A stretch of 39,448 bases of DNA from JBDTMC01 sp039934475 (GTDB lineage: Bacteria > Acidobacteriota > Terriglobia > Bryobacterales > Bryobacteraceae): assembly GCA_039934475.1 (NCBI GenBank), contig JBDTMC010000010.1, forward strand, positions 1 through 39,448. Direction: 5' to 3'. Both the position numbers and the translations under genes were made by a program. Under the pieces are notes generated by a model. The model worked only from the letters and a program-made list of their open reading frames with translations, did no database searches and was not told where the DNA came from. Position 1 is the first letter of the stretch, and every line of letters begins with the position of its first letter. Below, one piece after another: positions 27,694 through 36,700 of this stretch.

Positions 27694-28862
27694 GCGACCT
27701 CCAGTTGATCGAGGCGCGCCTGGGCGGTACGCAGCAGCTCCTCGATGGGGGTGGCGGTATTGATGGCTCCGAGCACGGCTTGGTCGATGACTTCGGCGAT
27801 GCGAGGCCAGGCGGCGAGCCGCGGCATCTCACGGGCATTGTCGTGTAGCGCGGCAAGCTTGTGATAGAAGGGCACCACGCGGTTGACTTCAGCGTCCGCC
27901 CATGTGCTGCGGCGACAACCGATGGCGCCCTCAAGCGTGAGTAGCTTGTCCATCTGGGGCGACGCGCAGTGGCGAAGGAAGCGCCAGGCAACGTCAGGGT
28001 GCGCGGATGCGGCGGCAATGGACAGGACCCAGTAGACGTTCAGGGAGGCGCAGCGGCCCGGGATGGGGGCTATGTCCACTTTGCCTGAGACCCTGGAACC
28101 CTCCATGGTCTCAGCCATGGCGGCGAAGCCGAACCAATTGACCATCATGGCTACTTCGCCGGCGGCGAAGGCGAGACCGGATTTCACTGAGTCGAAGTCG
28201 CGTGCCAGGGGATGAACCGCCCTCGAGTCATTGACGATCTGGCGATAGAAGGCGAGGCCTTCGGCGGCTTGCGGCGTATCGAGGCGCAGGACGCCCGCCG
28301 CATCGAACAGTTCCCCGCCCCGGGTCCACAACTGGAGACAGAAATCGTAGACGGTGTTGTGGCCATCGGGGAAAGCGGCGAAGACGGTGCCGGAGAGTCC
28401 TTGCTGTGGACTGTGGAGCAGGCGGGCGACCTGATGAAACTCGGCCCACGTCTGGGGCACGCGCAGACGCGCCTCTTCGAAGAGATCCTTCCGAAAGATG
28501 AGACATTCCGGACCGTCGTGGTACGGCAGACCGAGCACCGCTCCCTCCACGGTATGCAAGCGGAGGAGCGAAGGCGCCCAGCCATCGGGGTATTGCGATG
28601 GGGGATCGGCCGCGAGCATCGGAGCGAGGTCGAGGACTCGCCGGGACGCGGCGAGCGAGGCGATCCAATCGGTATTGACGAAATGAACGTCCCAATCGTC
28701 ACTGGCGAGCGACTCGCCGAGAGGGTGCAAGTCCATGGGAACGGCTTCCAGGCGCAATCCGGTATTGGCCTCAGCGTCAAACGCGGCCCACTGTTTCGCA
28801 ATGGCCGATTCGAACGGACCGAACTTACGGACGGCGATGCGGAAGGATTCTGGGCGGCTCAT
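27690..28862 (-). CDS. Leaderless solute-binding protein homologue 2
   Basis: The 390-residue protein has the fold pattern of carbohydrate-type ABC solute-binding proteins (family 1, bacterial extracellular): 'RIAVRKFGPFESAIAKQWAAFDAE' at the start, 'GAVLGLPYHDGPECLIFRKDLFEEA' in the hinge region, 'VPQTWAEFHQVARLL' and 'MVNWFGFAAMA'. Unlike those, it starts directly with MSRPESFRIAV: no signal peptide, no lipobox and no possible upstream extension, because the start overlaps the preceding gene by 4 bp. It should be cytoplasmic. No permease or ATPase is near. It may bind a CoA-pathway intermediate or be a new enzyme on a binding-protein fold. Confidence 0.85.
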   Translation of the reverse strand: MSRPESFRIAVRKFGPFESAIAKQWAAFDAEANTGLRLEAVPMDLHPLGESLASDDWDVHFVNTDWIASLAASRRVLDLAPMLAADPPSQYPDGWAPSLLRLHTVEGAVLGLPYHDGPECLIFRKDLFEEARLRVPQTWAEFHQVARLLHSPQQGLSGTVFAAFPDGHNTVYDFCLQLWTRGGELFDAAGVLRLDTPQAAEGLAFYRQIVNDSRAVHPLARDFDSVKSGLAFAAGEVAMMVNWFGFAAMAETMEGSRVSGKVDIAPIPGRCASLNVYWVLSIAAASAHPDVAWRFLRHCASPQMDKLLTLEGAIGCRRSTWADAEVNRVVPFYHKLAALHDNAREMPRLAAWPRIAEVIDQAVLGAINTATPIEELLRTAQARLDQLEVA

Positions 28863-29377
28863 CGCTTCTCCACAAGATGCGCGAAAGCCGCTGGGTCGCG
28901 GTATTTAACGGTTTGCAGATGCTCGCAATAGAGCACGAGTTCGCCTTGGCCTTTGAAGACTTCGTAGGAAACCTTGACGAGACCCATAGATTCGTAGCGA
29001 GGTCTCTTTTCGAGGTGGGTTCGAATGGTGTAAATCGTGTCGCCGATGAAGACAGGCTTGATGAAACGCAGGCGGTCATAACCGTAGCTGAACGTGTTGA
29101 CGTTGTTGTGAGCGACAAGACCGAGGCCAACGCTAAAGACCATGGCTCCGGCGACAAGGCGCTTACCAAAGATACCTTCCTCGCGGGCGAAGATCTCGTC
29201 GGCCACATAGGGGTGCATGTCGAGGACGAGCGCATTGAAAGCCATGGATTCACCTTCGGAAATGGTGCGCCGAATGGAGCGGGTCTTGGCGCCTACTTCG
29301 AACTCTTCGTACATCCAGGTCTCAGTGTTGAAGAGAGCGATTTCCTTGTGCTTCTTGGGATCGGGATTCGGGTTCAT
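28859..29377 (-). CDS. MaoC-fold protein with degenerate active site
   Basis: The 172-residue protein is a single hot-dog unit. Aligned by eye with the intact MaoC at 26483, 'TISEGESMAFNALVLDMHPYVAD' matches 'TITEADIIIHAGQSGDFYPHHMD': Asp53 is kept, but the catalytic His is Val58. The later 'IAHG' is 'LVAG' here. Both changes sit at key positions, so it is probably not an active hydratase alone. 'FSYGYDRLRFIKPVFIGDTI' is shared with the other copy. In mycobacterial FAS-II dehydratases a similar inactive and active pair forms a heterodimer; the same may hold here. Coupled to the CoA transferase by a 4-bp overlap. Confidence 0.85.
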   Translation of the reverse strand: MNPNPDPKKHKEIALFNTETWMYEEFEVGAKTRSIRRTISEGESMAFNALVLDMHPYVADEIFAREEGIFGKRLVAGAMVFSVGLGLVAHNNVNTFSYGYDRLRFIKPVFIGDTIYTIRTHLEKRPRYESMGLVKVSYEVFKGQGELVLYCEHLQTVKYRDPAAFAHLVEKR

Positions 29378-30528
29378 GAATTGGCTCCGAGATTGAATTC
29401 CTCGAGGATGGCGGCGGTGTGCTCGCCGACACGGGGCGCGCCCTTCGGGCTCTTCAGCAGTTGGCCGTCAATGCGGATGGGGCAGCGCGTGGTGGGCAGA
29501 CTGATGCCATTGCCACGGGTGACGGTCTGGACAAAATCGAGTACCTGGAAGCCCTCATGCTTGAGCAGACGAGACCAGGTGAAGACGTCGGCACACCAGA
29601 TATCGGCGGGTTCAAGGAGGGTCAGCCAGTGCTCGGTAGTGTCAGTAAGGAGAAGGCCGGCGAGGATGCGCTTGATACTGTCGCGTTCGGCGAAGAGCGA
29701 TTTGCTGTCGGCGTAGGCGAGCAGTTCGGGACAACTTAGTAACTCGCCCAGCCGCACCACGGAACCCATGGCGAGAGCGAGATAGCCATCTGAGGTTTTA
29801 TAGATACCGTAAGGCGCGCCGAGGTAGGCATGGGCTCCGCTGAGGGCGCTGCGTTCGGGGAGCTTGCCGCCGTCGTTCAAATGGGTGGTGAGCACTTCAA
29901 ACTGGAAGTCGAGCGCGGACTCCATGAGGCTGACTTCGACGTAGCCGCCCTTGCCTGTGATGCCGCGGCGCACGAGGCAGGCGAGCAGACCCTGGACGAG
30001 GTGGGCTCCGGCGAACATGTCGGCGATGGCGAGTCCGAAGGGGATGGGTGGATGATCCGCGTCGCCATTAAGCCAGGGCATGCCGGACATACTTTGGGCG
30101 AGCAGGTCCTGGCCGGGTTTATCCTTCCAGGGACCGACCTTCCCGTAGCCTGTGACCTCACCATAAACCACCTTCGGATTCTGTGCGGCGACGGCGTCAT
30201 AGTGGAAGCCGAGTTTCTCCATCACGCCGGGGCGGAAGTTCTGAATGACGACGTCGGCGCGCTTCACCAGGTCCCATACGATGGCCCGGTCAGCGGGTTT
30301 CTTCAGGTCCGCGGCGAAGCTTTCCTTGTTGCGGTTGATGGTGTGAAAGAGCGTGCTGTCGCCGTCGAGTTCGAGGTTGGAGACGTAGAGTTGACGGCAC
30401 AGGTCGCCACCCTGCGGGCGCTCGATTTTGATGACGCGGGCGCCGAGGTCGGCGAGGCGGAGCGCGGCGGCCGGTCCGGCGAGGAACTGGCTGAAATCGA
30501 CGACGAGGAGTCCATCGAGTGGTCTCAT
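29374..30528 (-). CDS. CaiB/BaiF family (class III) CoA transferase
   Basis: The protein moves CoA between acyl groups, as formyl-CoA, succinyl-CoA or itaconate transferases do. From ATG 30528 it has 384 residues; this ATG overlaps the upstream stop by 4 bp, and the longer open frame upstream is not protein-like. 'GLLVVDFSQFLAGPAAALRLADLGARVIKIE' opens the family fold, 'QNFRPGVMEKLGF' is typical, and 'PGQDLLAQSMSG' holds the catalytic Asp141. It suggests that a carboxylic acid is activated as its CoA thioester in this operon. The acid is not clear; oxalate would fit the formate link but no oxalyl-CoA decarboxylase is here. Confidence 0.93.
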   Translation of the reverse strand: MRPLDGLLVVDFSQFLAGPAAALRLADLGARVIKIERPQGGDLCRQLYVSNLELDGDSTLFHTINRNKESFAADLKKPADRAIVWDLVKRADVVIQNFRPGVMEKLGFHYDAVAAQNPKVVYGEVTGYGKVGPWKDKPGQDLLAQSMSGMPWLNGDADHPPIPFGLAIADMFAGAHLVQGLLACLVRRGITGKGGYVEVSLMESALDFQFEVLTTHLNDGGKLPERSALSGAHAYLGAPYGIYKTSDGYLALAMGSVVRLGELLSCPELLAYADSKSLFAERDSIKRILAGLLLTDTTEHWLTLLEPADIWCADVFTWSRLLKHEGFQVLDFVQTVTRGNGISLPTTRCPIRIDGQLLKSPKGAPRVGEHTAAILEEFNLGANS

Positions 30529-31667
30529 GACTTTCTCCGGGAGGACAGATAGATTTCGTTCATGGTGTCGAGAAGGCGAGAGGCTTCGATGTTCTCTGTG
30601 AGGTAGCGATGGACGAGCGGTGAAGCGTGGTCCTGGAAATCGAGATAGCCATCGTAGCGGGGACGCAAGTAAGCGTTGTCGAGTGTAGGCAGGGTATCGA
30701 GGAAGAAGCTGTTCGAACGGCGATTCACCTCCAGGTCGAGCCAAGCGGCGCGGTGTCCCGGTTGGCCGCCAGAGTCGAAGTAGACGGTGGACTGGCATTC
30801 GGGCGAGGCCACGTACTGGCAGTAAGCCATTGCCGCTTCGATGTTGCGGCAGCGTGAGGAGACTGCCACTCCCGCTCCTCCGAGTGTAGACCGGAGTGGG
30901 CGTCCGTTGAGACTTACTAAGTTGGTGTAAGAGAGCAGATGCCGGCCATAACCGCAGCGGCCATAGTTGGAGTAACCGTAGGCGAAGGGGCAGAGCGCGG
31001 CCTGGTCTGTGTTCGCCAGGAGGTCCCAGGTAGCGATGGGGTTGCGGCGCAAACAGTCCGGAGGGCAGGCGTGGATCAGTTCACGAAGCAGGCGAAGGGC
31101 CTCCGCTCCCACGGTTTCACCGACGACGGCCGTTTCGGTTTGAAACGGTTCTTCGCCCAAGGCGACGCACATCATATAGAAGTTCATCAGCGTGTCGATG
31201 GGGATGGCCGGGAGGACGACGAGTCCGCGGCGCGCCAGATCCATGAGCTGTCCCCAGTCTGAGGGCAACTGCACGCCGGCTTGGGTGAGCAGATCAGGCC
31301 GGTAGCCGCATACGGGCGTGGCGGCATCTGTGGCGAGACACCACTGGTGGCCGCCGTAAGTGTAACTGGGGTGAGAGACGCCGACGGAGTTCGACATCTG
31401 GGCGGCGAGGAACTCGGGCGGTACGTGGGCGTCGAAGGGGAGCAGCACGTCGTGCGTGGCGGCATAGCCGGCGAAGGGATGGTCAATCACGAGGAGGTCG
31501 TAGCGCTCGGCGAGTTTCTCAATGGGCGAATCGGCGAACTGCTGGAGGGAGCGTTTCTCCCAGCGGATTTCGATTGCGGGATGCAGTTCGGAGAAGCGCT
31601 GCGCGGTGGCGAGCATGGGCAGGTAGCCGCGCGTGTGATTCCAGGTGATACCGGTGAGTTCAATCAT
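30525..31667 (-). CDS. Leaderless solute-binding protein homologue 1
   Basis: From ATG 31667 the protein has 380 residues and starts 'MIELTGITWNHTRGYLPMLATAQRFSE', directly the first strand and helix of a periplasmic-type binding fold. No signal peptide is present; an upstream in-frame start would add a Pro/Ser-rich tail from the preceding gene's sequence and is rejected. Family features include 'YDLLVIDHPFAGYAA', 'CLATDAATPVCGYRPDLL' and 'AAMAYCQYVASPECQ'. It contains many Cys for an exported protein, fitting a cytoplasmic place. It overlaps the upstream dehydrogenase gene by 8 bp and the CoA transferase by 4 bp. It is a distant relative of the second binding protein. Ligand unknown. Confidence 0.85.
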   Translation of the reverse strand: MIELTGITWNHTRGYLPMLATAQRFSELHPAIEIRWEKRSLQQFADSPIEKLAERYDLLVIDHPFAGYAATHDVLLPFDAHVPPEFLAAQMSNSVGVSHPSYTYGGHQWCLATDAATPVCGYRPDLLTQAGVQLPSDWGQLMDLARRGLVVLPAIPIDTLMNFYMMCVALGEEPFQTETAVVGETVGAEALRLLRELIHACPPDCLRRNPIATWDLLANTDQAALCPFAYGYSNYGRCGYGRHLLSYTNLVSLNGRPLRSTLGGAGVAVSSRCRNIEAAMAYCQYVASPECQSTVYFDSGGQPGHRAAWLDLEVNRRSNSFFLDTLPTLDNAYLRPRYDGYLDFQDHASPLVHRYLTENIEASRLLDTMNEIYLSSRRKS

Positions 31668-32730
31668 AGGAAACTGTTGTTCCTTGGGAGGCGCTGGACT
31701 GGTAGGCGGCTTCGACGACGGCCATGGTGCGCCAGGCGTCTTCGACCGAGTGGGGGACGGTGGTGCTTGAGCCGCCGGCATAGCACATCAGCGCTGCCAT
31801 ACACCCGGAGAAGCCGTCGGGAAACCACGTTCCCTCTAACGGCACGCTGACCCAACTCGCTGGTGTGCCCTCTTCCAAGACGCAGTATTCGAACTCGTCG
31901 GTAACGCCTTTGGGATAGTCCATTAAGAGGCCAAGAGTAGTGCGAATAGCGCCGCGGGCGCCTTCCCATTTGACGTAGCTCTGCTGGTGGCGTGGGCCAA
32001 ATTCATGATCGTGGTTGACGTTGATGGTGGCGCGAACGGAGTCGCCGTATCGAAGGATGATGCTGGTTCGCGTGGAAGCGATGTGAGGCCGTTTGGACTG
32101 CTTGGCGGTGTGGGCCCACACAGAGCCTGGGTCGGCGAGGAACGAGCGTATGAGGTCGACGTAGTGGACCGAGTGATACAAGATTTCAACTCGGGGGATC
32201 CCGTTGAGAAAGGTCCACAAATGCCACGGGGTGTAGACGTTGATGTGGACTTCGAGGTCGTAGATCTCTCCAATGACCCCCTGTTCGATGAGGCTGCGCG
32301 CGGCGAGGATGTTGGGGGCGTAGCGCAGTTGGAAGTTGACGGCGGCCGTAAGACGGCGGCGGCGGCACACGTCGCGAATCGCGGTTGCCTGTTCCATGGT
32401 TTCGCCCATTGGTTTCTGGAGGAGAACGGTGGCTCCGTGGGGCATCTGCCCGAGGATTGGCAGGAAGGCGGACGCGGGCGTGGCGATGTCGAACACGGCC
32501 CCAGCGGGCGCATGTTCTACCAATTCGGGAATAGAGGCGTAGACGCGAGGGATGCCGGTGCGCGCGGCGAGGGCATGGGCACGGTTGGCGTCGAGATCGA
32601 AGATTCCGGCGACGGGGAAATGGGCTTTGCGGTAAGCGGGCAGGTGCGCGGTTTCCACAATGCCGCCGGCGCCGATGATGACGATGGGCAAAGGTCGCGC
32701 GGGCATGGGCGTTTGCTGCCGGATGGTCAT
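31660..32730 (-). CDS. Gfo/Idh/MocA-family oxidoreductase
   Basis: NAD(P)-dependent dehydrogenase of sugars, inositols or related compounds. The Rossmann motif 'IVIIGAGGIVETAHLPAYR' opens the protein, 'LLQKPMGET' replaces the usual EKP motif but keeps the catalytic Lys, and 'YHSVHYVDLIRSFL' is the typical His motif of the C-terminal domain. I choose ATG 32730 (356 residues). A longer open frame begins at TTG 32784, but that TTG is part of a near-perfect -35 box (see 32755-32784), so the upstream codons are promoter, not protein. It is the first gene of the eight-gene operon. The substrate is unknown. Confidence 0.88.
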   Translation of the reverse strand: MTIRQQTPMPARPLPIVIIGAGGIVETAHLPAYRKAHFPVAGIFDLDANRAHALAARTGIPRVYASIPELVEHAPAGAVFDIATPASAFLPILGQMPHGATVLLQKPMGETMEQATAIRDVCRRRRLTAAVNFQLRYAPNILAARSLIEQGVIGEIYDLEVHINVYTPWHLWTFLNGIPRVEILYHSVHYVDLIRSFLADPGSVWAHTAKQSKRPHIASTRTSIILRYGDSVRATINVNHDHEFGPRHQQSYVKWEGARGAIRTTLGLLMDYPKGVTDEFEYCVLEEGTPASWVSVPLEGTWFPDGFSGCMAALMCYAGGSSTTVPHSVEDAWRTMAVVEAAYQSSASQGTTVSYD

Positions 32731-32754
32731 GGCGATGCGGTAGTCTTCGAGTTG

Positions 32755-32784
32755 ATTATTGTCTGCGAAAGATGTTTTTGTCAA
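32755..32784 (-). promoter_or_regulatory. Strong sigma-70 promoter of the CoA operon
   Basis: On the minus strand TTGACA (32784-32779, perfect -35), an 18-bp spacer and AATAAT (32760-32755, five of six to the -10 consensus) form the best promoter in the window. Transcription would start near 32748, about 18 nt before the ATG at 32730. This supports the shorter start of the dehydrogenase gene. No operator is recognised with confidence. Confidence 0.7.
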
Positions 32785-32795
32785 TAAAATGCCTT

Positions 32796-33515
32796 TCAGG
32801 CAGCCGGAGAGAGAACGATTGGGTTCGATTTTTCATTTCCGTTCATGCGGCGAAGCTCTTCCAGGCAGACGGTGAGAAAAGGGCTGTCCACGTATTTGCG
32901 CCGTTCCGCTGCGGGAGCGGAGGGTACCGGAATCGGGCTTGGCATGGGCTGGGCGTTGAGCATGATCTCGAGGCGCGCTTTGGCTTCGTTTTTCATTTTT
33001 TCGTTGATGGTCTTCCAGCAGGCCAGACCGAGACCCGCAATGACATAGCCCTCGTCCTCAGGCATGGCTGCCCAGCGATACTGCTGTTCGGTTTGGACCT
33101 TGCGGAGTTCGGCGATGGCCTTACTGAGGTGTTTGACGGCCTGAGCACGGGTGCGATGGATGGTGCGGATGGTGGGTTCCAGGTTGGGATCGAGAAGGGG
33201 ATCGAGACCGGGTTCGCTGACGCGGCTGTCGAGTTCGGCTTCGGCGCGGTCGCAACGGAACTGGAGCCAAGCGGCGCTGAGAGCCTGATTGAAGAAGACG
33301 ACCTGAATGGGCGTTTCAGGGTTGAGGTCGGTTTGGAGCCCGGCGCGAAGGGCTTCGAATTCGGCGGCAAGGCCAGCGGGGATAGAGACGTCTTTGGAAG
33401 TGAGCCCGTGGCTGGTGGAGTTCCGAGCAGCGCGCAGCTTGCCTTCCTCAGTGACGGGGCCGGTGGAGTTTTTAGCGTTGACGCGATTGGCGGTGATTTG
33501 CGCGACAGAGGCCAT
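32796..33515 (-). CDS. STGP-motif protein, uncharacterised
   Basis: The 239-residue protein opens with 'ITANRVNAKNSTGPVTEEGK' and 'NSTSHGLTS', a short N-terminal motif seen in many uncharacterised acidobacterial and planctomycete proteins. The rest is helical and charged, with 'FLTVCLEELRRMNGNE' near the C-terminus. No signal peptide, membrane segment or catalytic motif is visible. The HGL motif recalls some phage terminase-like or DNA-associated short proteins, but that is a loose resemblance. It ends 66 bp before the dehydrogenase ATG and just before the promoter, so it is probably a separate unit. Confidence 0.75.
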   Translation of the reverse strand: MASVAQITANRVNAKNSTGPVTEEGKLRAARNSTSHGLTSKDVSIPAGLAAEFEALRAGLQTDLNPETPIQVVFFNQALSAAWLQFRCDRAEAELDSRVSEPGLDPLLDPNLEPTIRTIHRTRAQAVKHLSKAIAELRKVQTEQQYRWAAMPEDEGYVIAGLGLACWKTINEKMKNEAKARLEIMLNAQPMPSPIPVPSAPAAERRKYVDSPFLTVCLEELRRMNGNEKSNPIVLSPAA

Positions 33516-33727
33516 GAGTTGGGATCCCTTCGGTGATTCAGATTAGTTGGTCCACGGCGGGACCTGACTTCGAGGGAAAGATAGCAGCGGGAGTTTCAGA
33601 TCCGAACGGTGGTTTTTGGAAGTTATTGATGGGGTGGGAGAAAGATATGTTTTCGACGGGGACTGAGGCTAGTGAGAGAAATCGGGGTCCGCCGATGAGA
33701 GCGAGGTGGGCGCGCTGGAGACGGTGG

Positions 33728-36700
33728 TTATAGCGCGTGGTGCAGCCTCACCGGTCCGAGGAGGCCGGACGGCAGAAGACGATCTCCCTTCTTGACCATG
33801 GCCGCTCCGGTTGTGAAACGCTGGGTGGGCGGCAGGGCGGCATCTCCGATGAGGCGGTTCGTCCACATGTTGACGATATCGATTTCCAGGAGATTATTCG
33901 CTCCCTGGAGTGCTTCGGTGATGTCGATGCGATAGGGTTTGGTCCACAACACTCCCAGCGTCTTGCCGTTTAGCCGGACTTCGGCGAGGTCCCCGATCTC
34001 ACCAAGATCGAGTAGTAGCCTGCTTCCCGGCCGTCCGAACGCTTGAGGTAATTGAAAGGTCTTCTGATAGGTCGCGGTTCCGGAATAGTATTTAAGGCCG
34101 TCTTCCGGCCGCTTCGTCCAGTCTTCGAGGGTTTGGAATACGACCGAGGCCGGACCGCCCCACTTAGGGTCGAAGTGCACCGTCCATGGGCCAGTCAACT
34201 CGACCGATGAGGAAATCGCAGGAAGGTTCGGTCGCCTTGTCTTTGGCAATGCGGCGGCCTTGCGAAAGATGACAAAGAACGACTGGTGGGGAGCAAACGT
34301 CAGCGGCAGCACCGTCCGTCCGTGTTCGTGACGGAAGTCGCCGGCGTCCCAGACACGGCCGGTTAGTGGATCGAGGATCTCGGGTTGCAGTCCGACAATT
34401 CGGAACAAGCACTGCACTTTCCTCTCGGCGTTTTCGAGGTTCGCGACGAAGTATATGTCGGTACCCTCCGAGCGACGGTGCGTGAATCGGATTTTGAGTC
34501 CTTGAGCAGGCTCTCTGATTTCAAAGTCCGGGGACACATTCATCTCACTGAGCAAAGCGGAAGGATCCTTACCCCAAACCACGCGGCCTTTTCCGAGGCG
34601 GCGATCTCCAGTGGAGGTGCCTCCCGGGGCCCAGATCTCGTCAGCCAACGCTGTGACGCGCTGGTCGGACTGCGGCTGGCCGCTGAGGCCCACGGATCGC
34701 AGCGGGCGATTTCCCAGTACGGTGGCTCCCGCCTCGATCAACTCTTTGATCTTGCGCAGCACCGGGAGGGACATCTCACGCCGTTCCGGAAGAACGAGGA
34801 GCCGGTAGCTCATGCCATCCGGTAACAGTATCCGGCCGGGGGCGGCGGAAATACGGTTCAGCAACACATCCGCATTGATGGCATCGAAGTCATATCCGGC
34901 GGGCAGTGCCGGTTTCAGAAATTCTTTACTGGGGACAAACTGAGTGGCGCCTTCGGCGTTGAGATAGACAACGTCAGCGGCGAACTGCCCTTGCTGCAGC
35001 AGGTACTCGCAGCGGGACAGATAGTCGAAGAAGGCTCCGCTCTGTTTATGCCAGGTGATGTGGCGGTTGAAGATTTCGTAACCCGCGGGATTTGCGCCGG
35101 GAACCTCGCTGGTCTGACTGCTGGAACAGAAGATGACGCACTGTTGCAGCCCGTCGCAGAAGGCCTCATCGCCGAAGGGTTTCATCACCGCCGGGTAGCA
35201 CTGGTAGGCTGGCAGCCATGTGCTGAAGGCCTCTGCCTGCACGAGTTGCTTGCCATAGATATGAGCCGCAGAGGCAGCGGTGCGGACCGAATTGCAGAAG
35301 TGAAAAAACTGCGACATGATCGGCGTCGCAGTCCAGAATTCACCTTGCGGCACGTCATCCTGCCCAAATGCCTGGAGGCCGTCGATGTGGGGGAAGGGAT
35401 ATGTTCCGTAACCGTTCTCGTGATGGCTTTTCAAATTGTACTGATGAGTCAACTGCTGGAGGCGGGCGTAGTACGCGGTGTACAGATCGGCGATGCTTCT
35501 GCGGAAATCCCAGAGGAACCGATTGGAGACTTCACGGCTCTCGACGATTCTTTGCGCCAGAATTGGGAGGTAAGGGAGGATGTCATATCCGCGCCGCTTT
35601 CGGAACTGCTCGCGGAAATCGACAGTCCAGTTGGGTAGCTGGCCGTGGTCGTTGACCCCGCACTCGTAGCTATCGAGGTGCACGCTAGTGAGGGTGGTGC
35701 CCGCGAGCGCGCCGGCGATGGCTACGACCGAACGGACCTCAGTCGCGACGTTCGCATCGGCGGAAGCGGTGTTGAACACGTCGAGCATCTGGCTGCAAGG
35801 GGAGTGCAGCTCACAATCGCTACGCGGCGGGATCACGGTGGAGCCAAAGCGGAGGACGGTCCATCGTCCCGCGGGGACTTCCCAACTTAGTGCGCCATGG
35901 CCTTTCATGTTAGCGGCGAGGTCGATGACAGACCCGCTGCGGACATCGAAGTCGTCGCCTGGATGCTCGTCCGACAGCACGCTGGGACCCTCTTTCGGGT
36001 AGTCCCAAAAACCGCGATTACCCGATTTGAACGGCCACCATTTGAGGCCGTGGCGTGAATAGGGCTCATCGCCTTCGCGTAACAGCCATGCCTCGGCGAC
36101 CTTAATATCCGGCACATGGGCGGAGTGAATCAGCAGACGAAATCGCGAGGAGGTAGTGCGGGGAAAGCTCAAGCGTTTTGCCTCACCGATTTCCATGGTG
36201 AAGGTGAGGACGGTCTGGAGTTTGCCGTCCTGGGAGGCCTGTAGTTCACACTCGCGGGGCCCGCCGTCCGGAGCCGGTGCGATGTAGAGTCCCACGGCAG
36301 GCAGCATCTCGCCAAAATAAAGATCGAGCCACGCCGGCTTATCTGTGGTTGGTGGAACGGTAGGATCAGCCCGCCAGTAACTCTCGGGATCGCGGTCACA
36401 AACAAAGGCCGAGGGCCAGTTCCACTCACCAACATATCCACCCTGAGTCGAACTGGCGGTGACAGCGGAGGGCGTGACGGGTGCTGAGTCTTTCTCGCGA
36501 ACCGCCACCACCGCCACATCCTCGTAGTAGCGGTCCACGGTAAGCGGCACGGGCAGGAGAATGTCGGCTGTTTGAGGTCCCTGAACCTGGGTCTCCGAAT
36601 AGACCAGACGCTTCGCTGCGATGTCGGGTGTAACCCACGTGCCATCGGTATTCAAGCCAGTGGCAATGTTCGCGTTGACGACCAGACCGAGGCGGGCGGC

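Noticed and set aside
29374..30528. Formyl-CoA:oxalate CoA transferase as a firm name
   Set aside because: Oxalyl-CoA decarboxylase is absent and the catalytic Asp is shared by all class III transferases.
30529..30798. Upstream extension of the CoA transferase
   Set aside because: The residues are Arg/Pro-rich shadow translation of the overlapping binding-protein gene; ATG 30528 overlaps its stop by 4 bp.
33533..33733. A 66-residue plus-strand open frame in the gap between the STGP and GH106 genes
   Set aside because: No protein-like pattern, no clear SD, and the gap looks like plain intergenic DNA.
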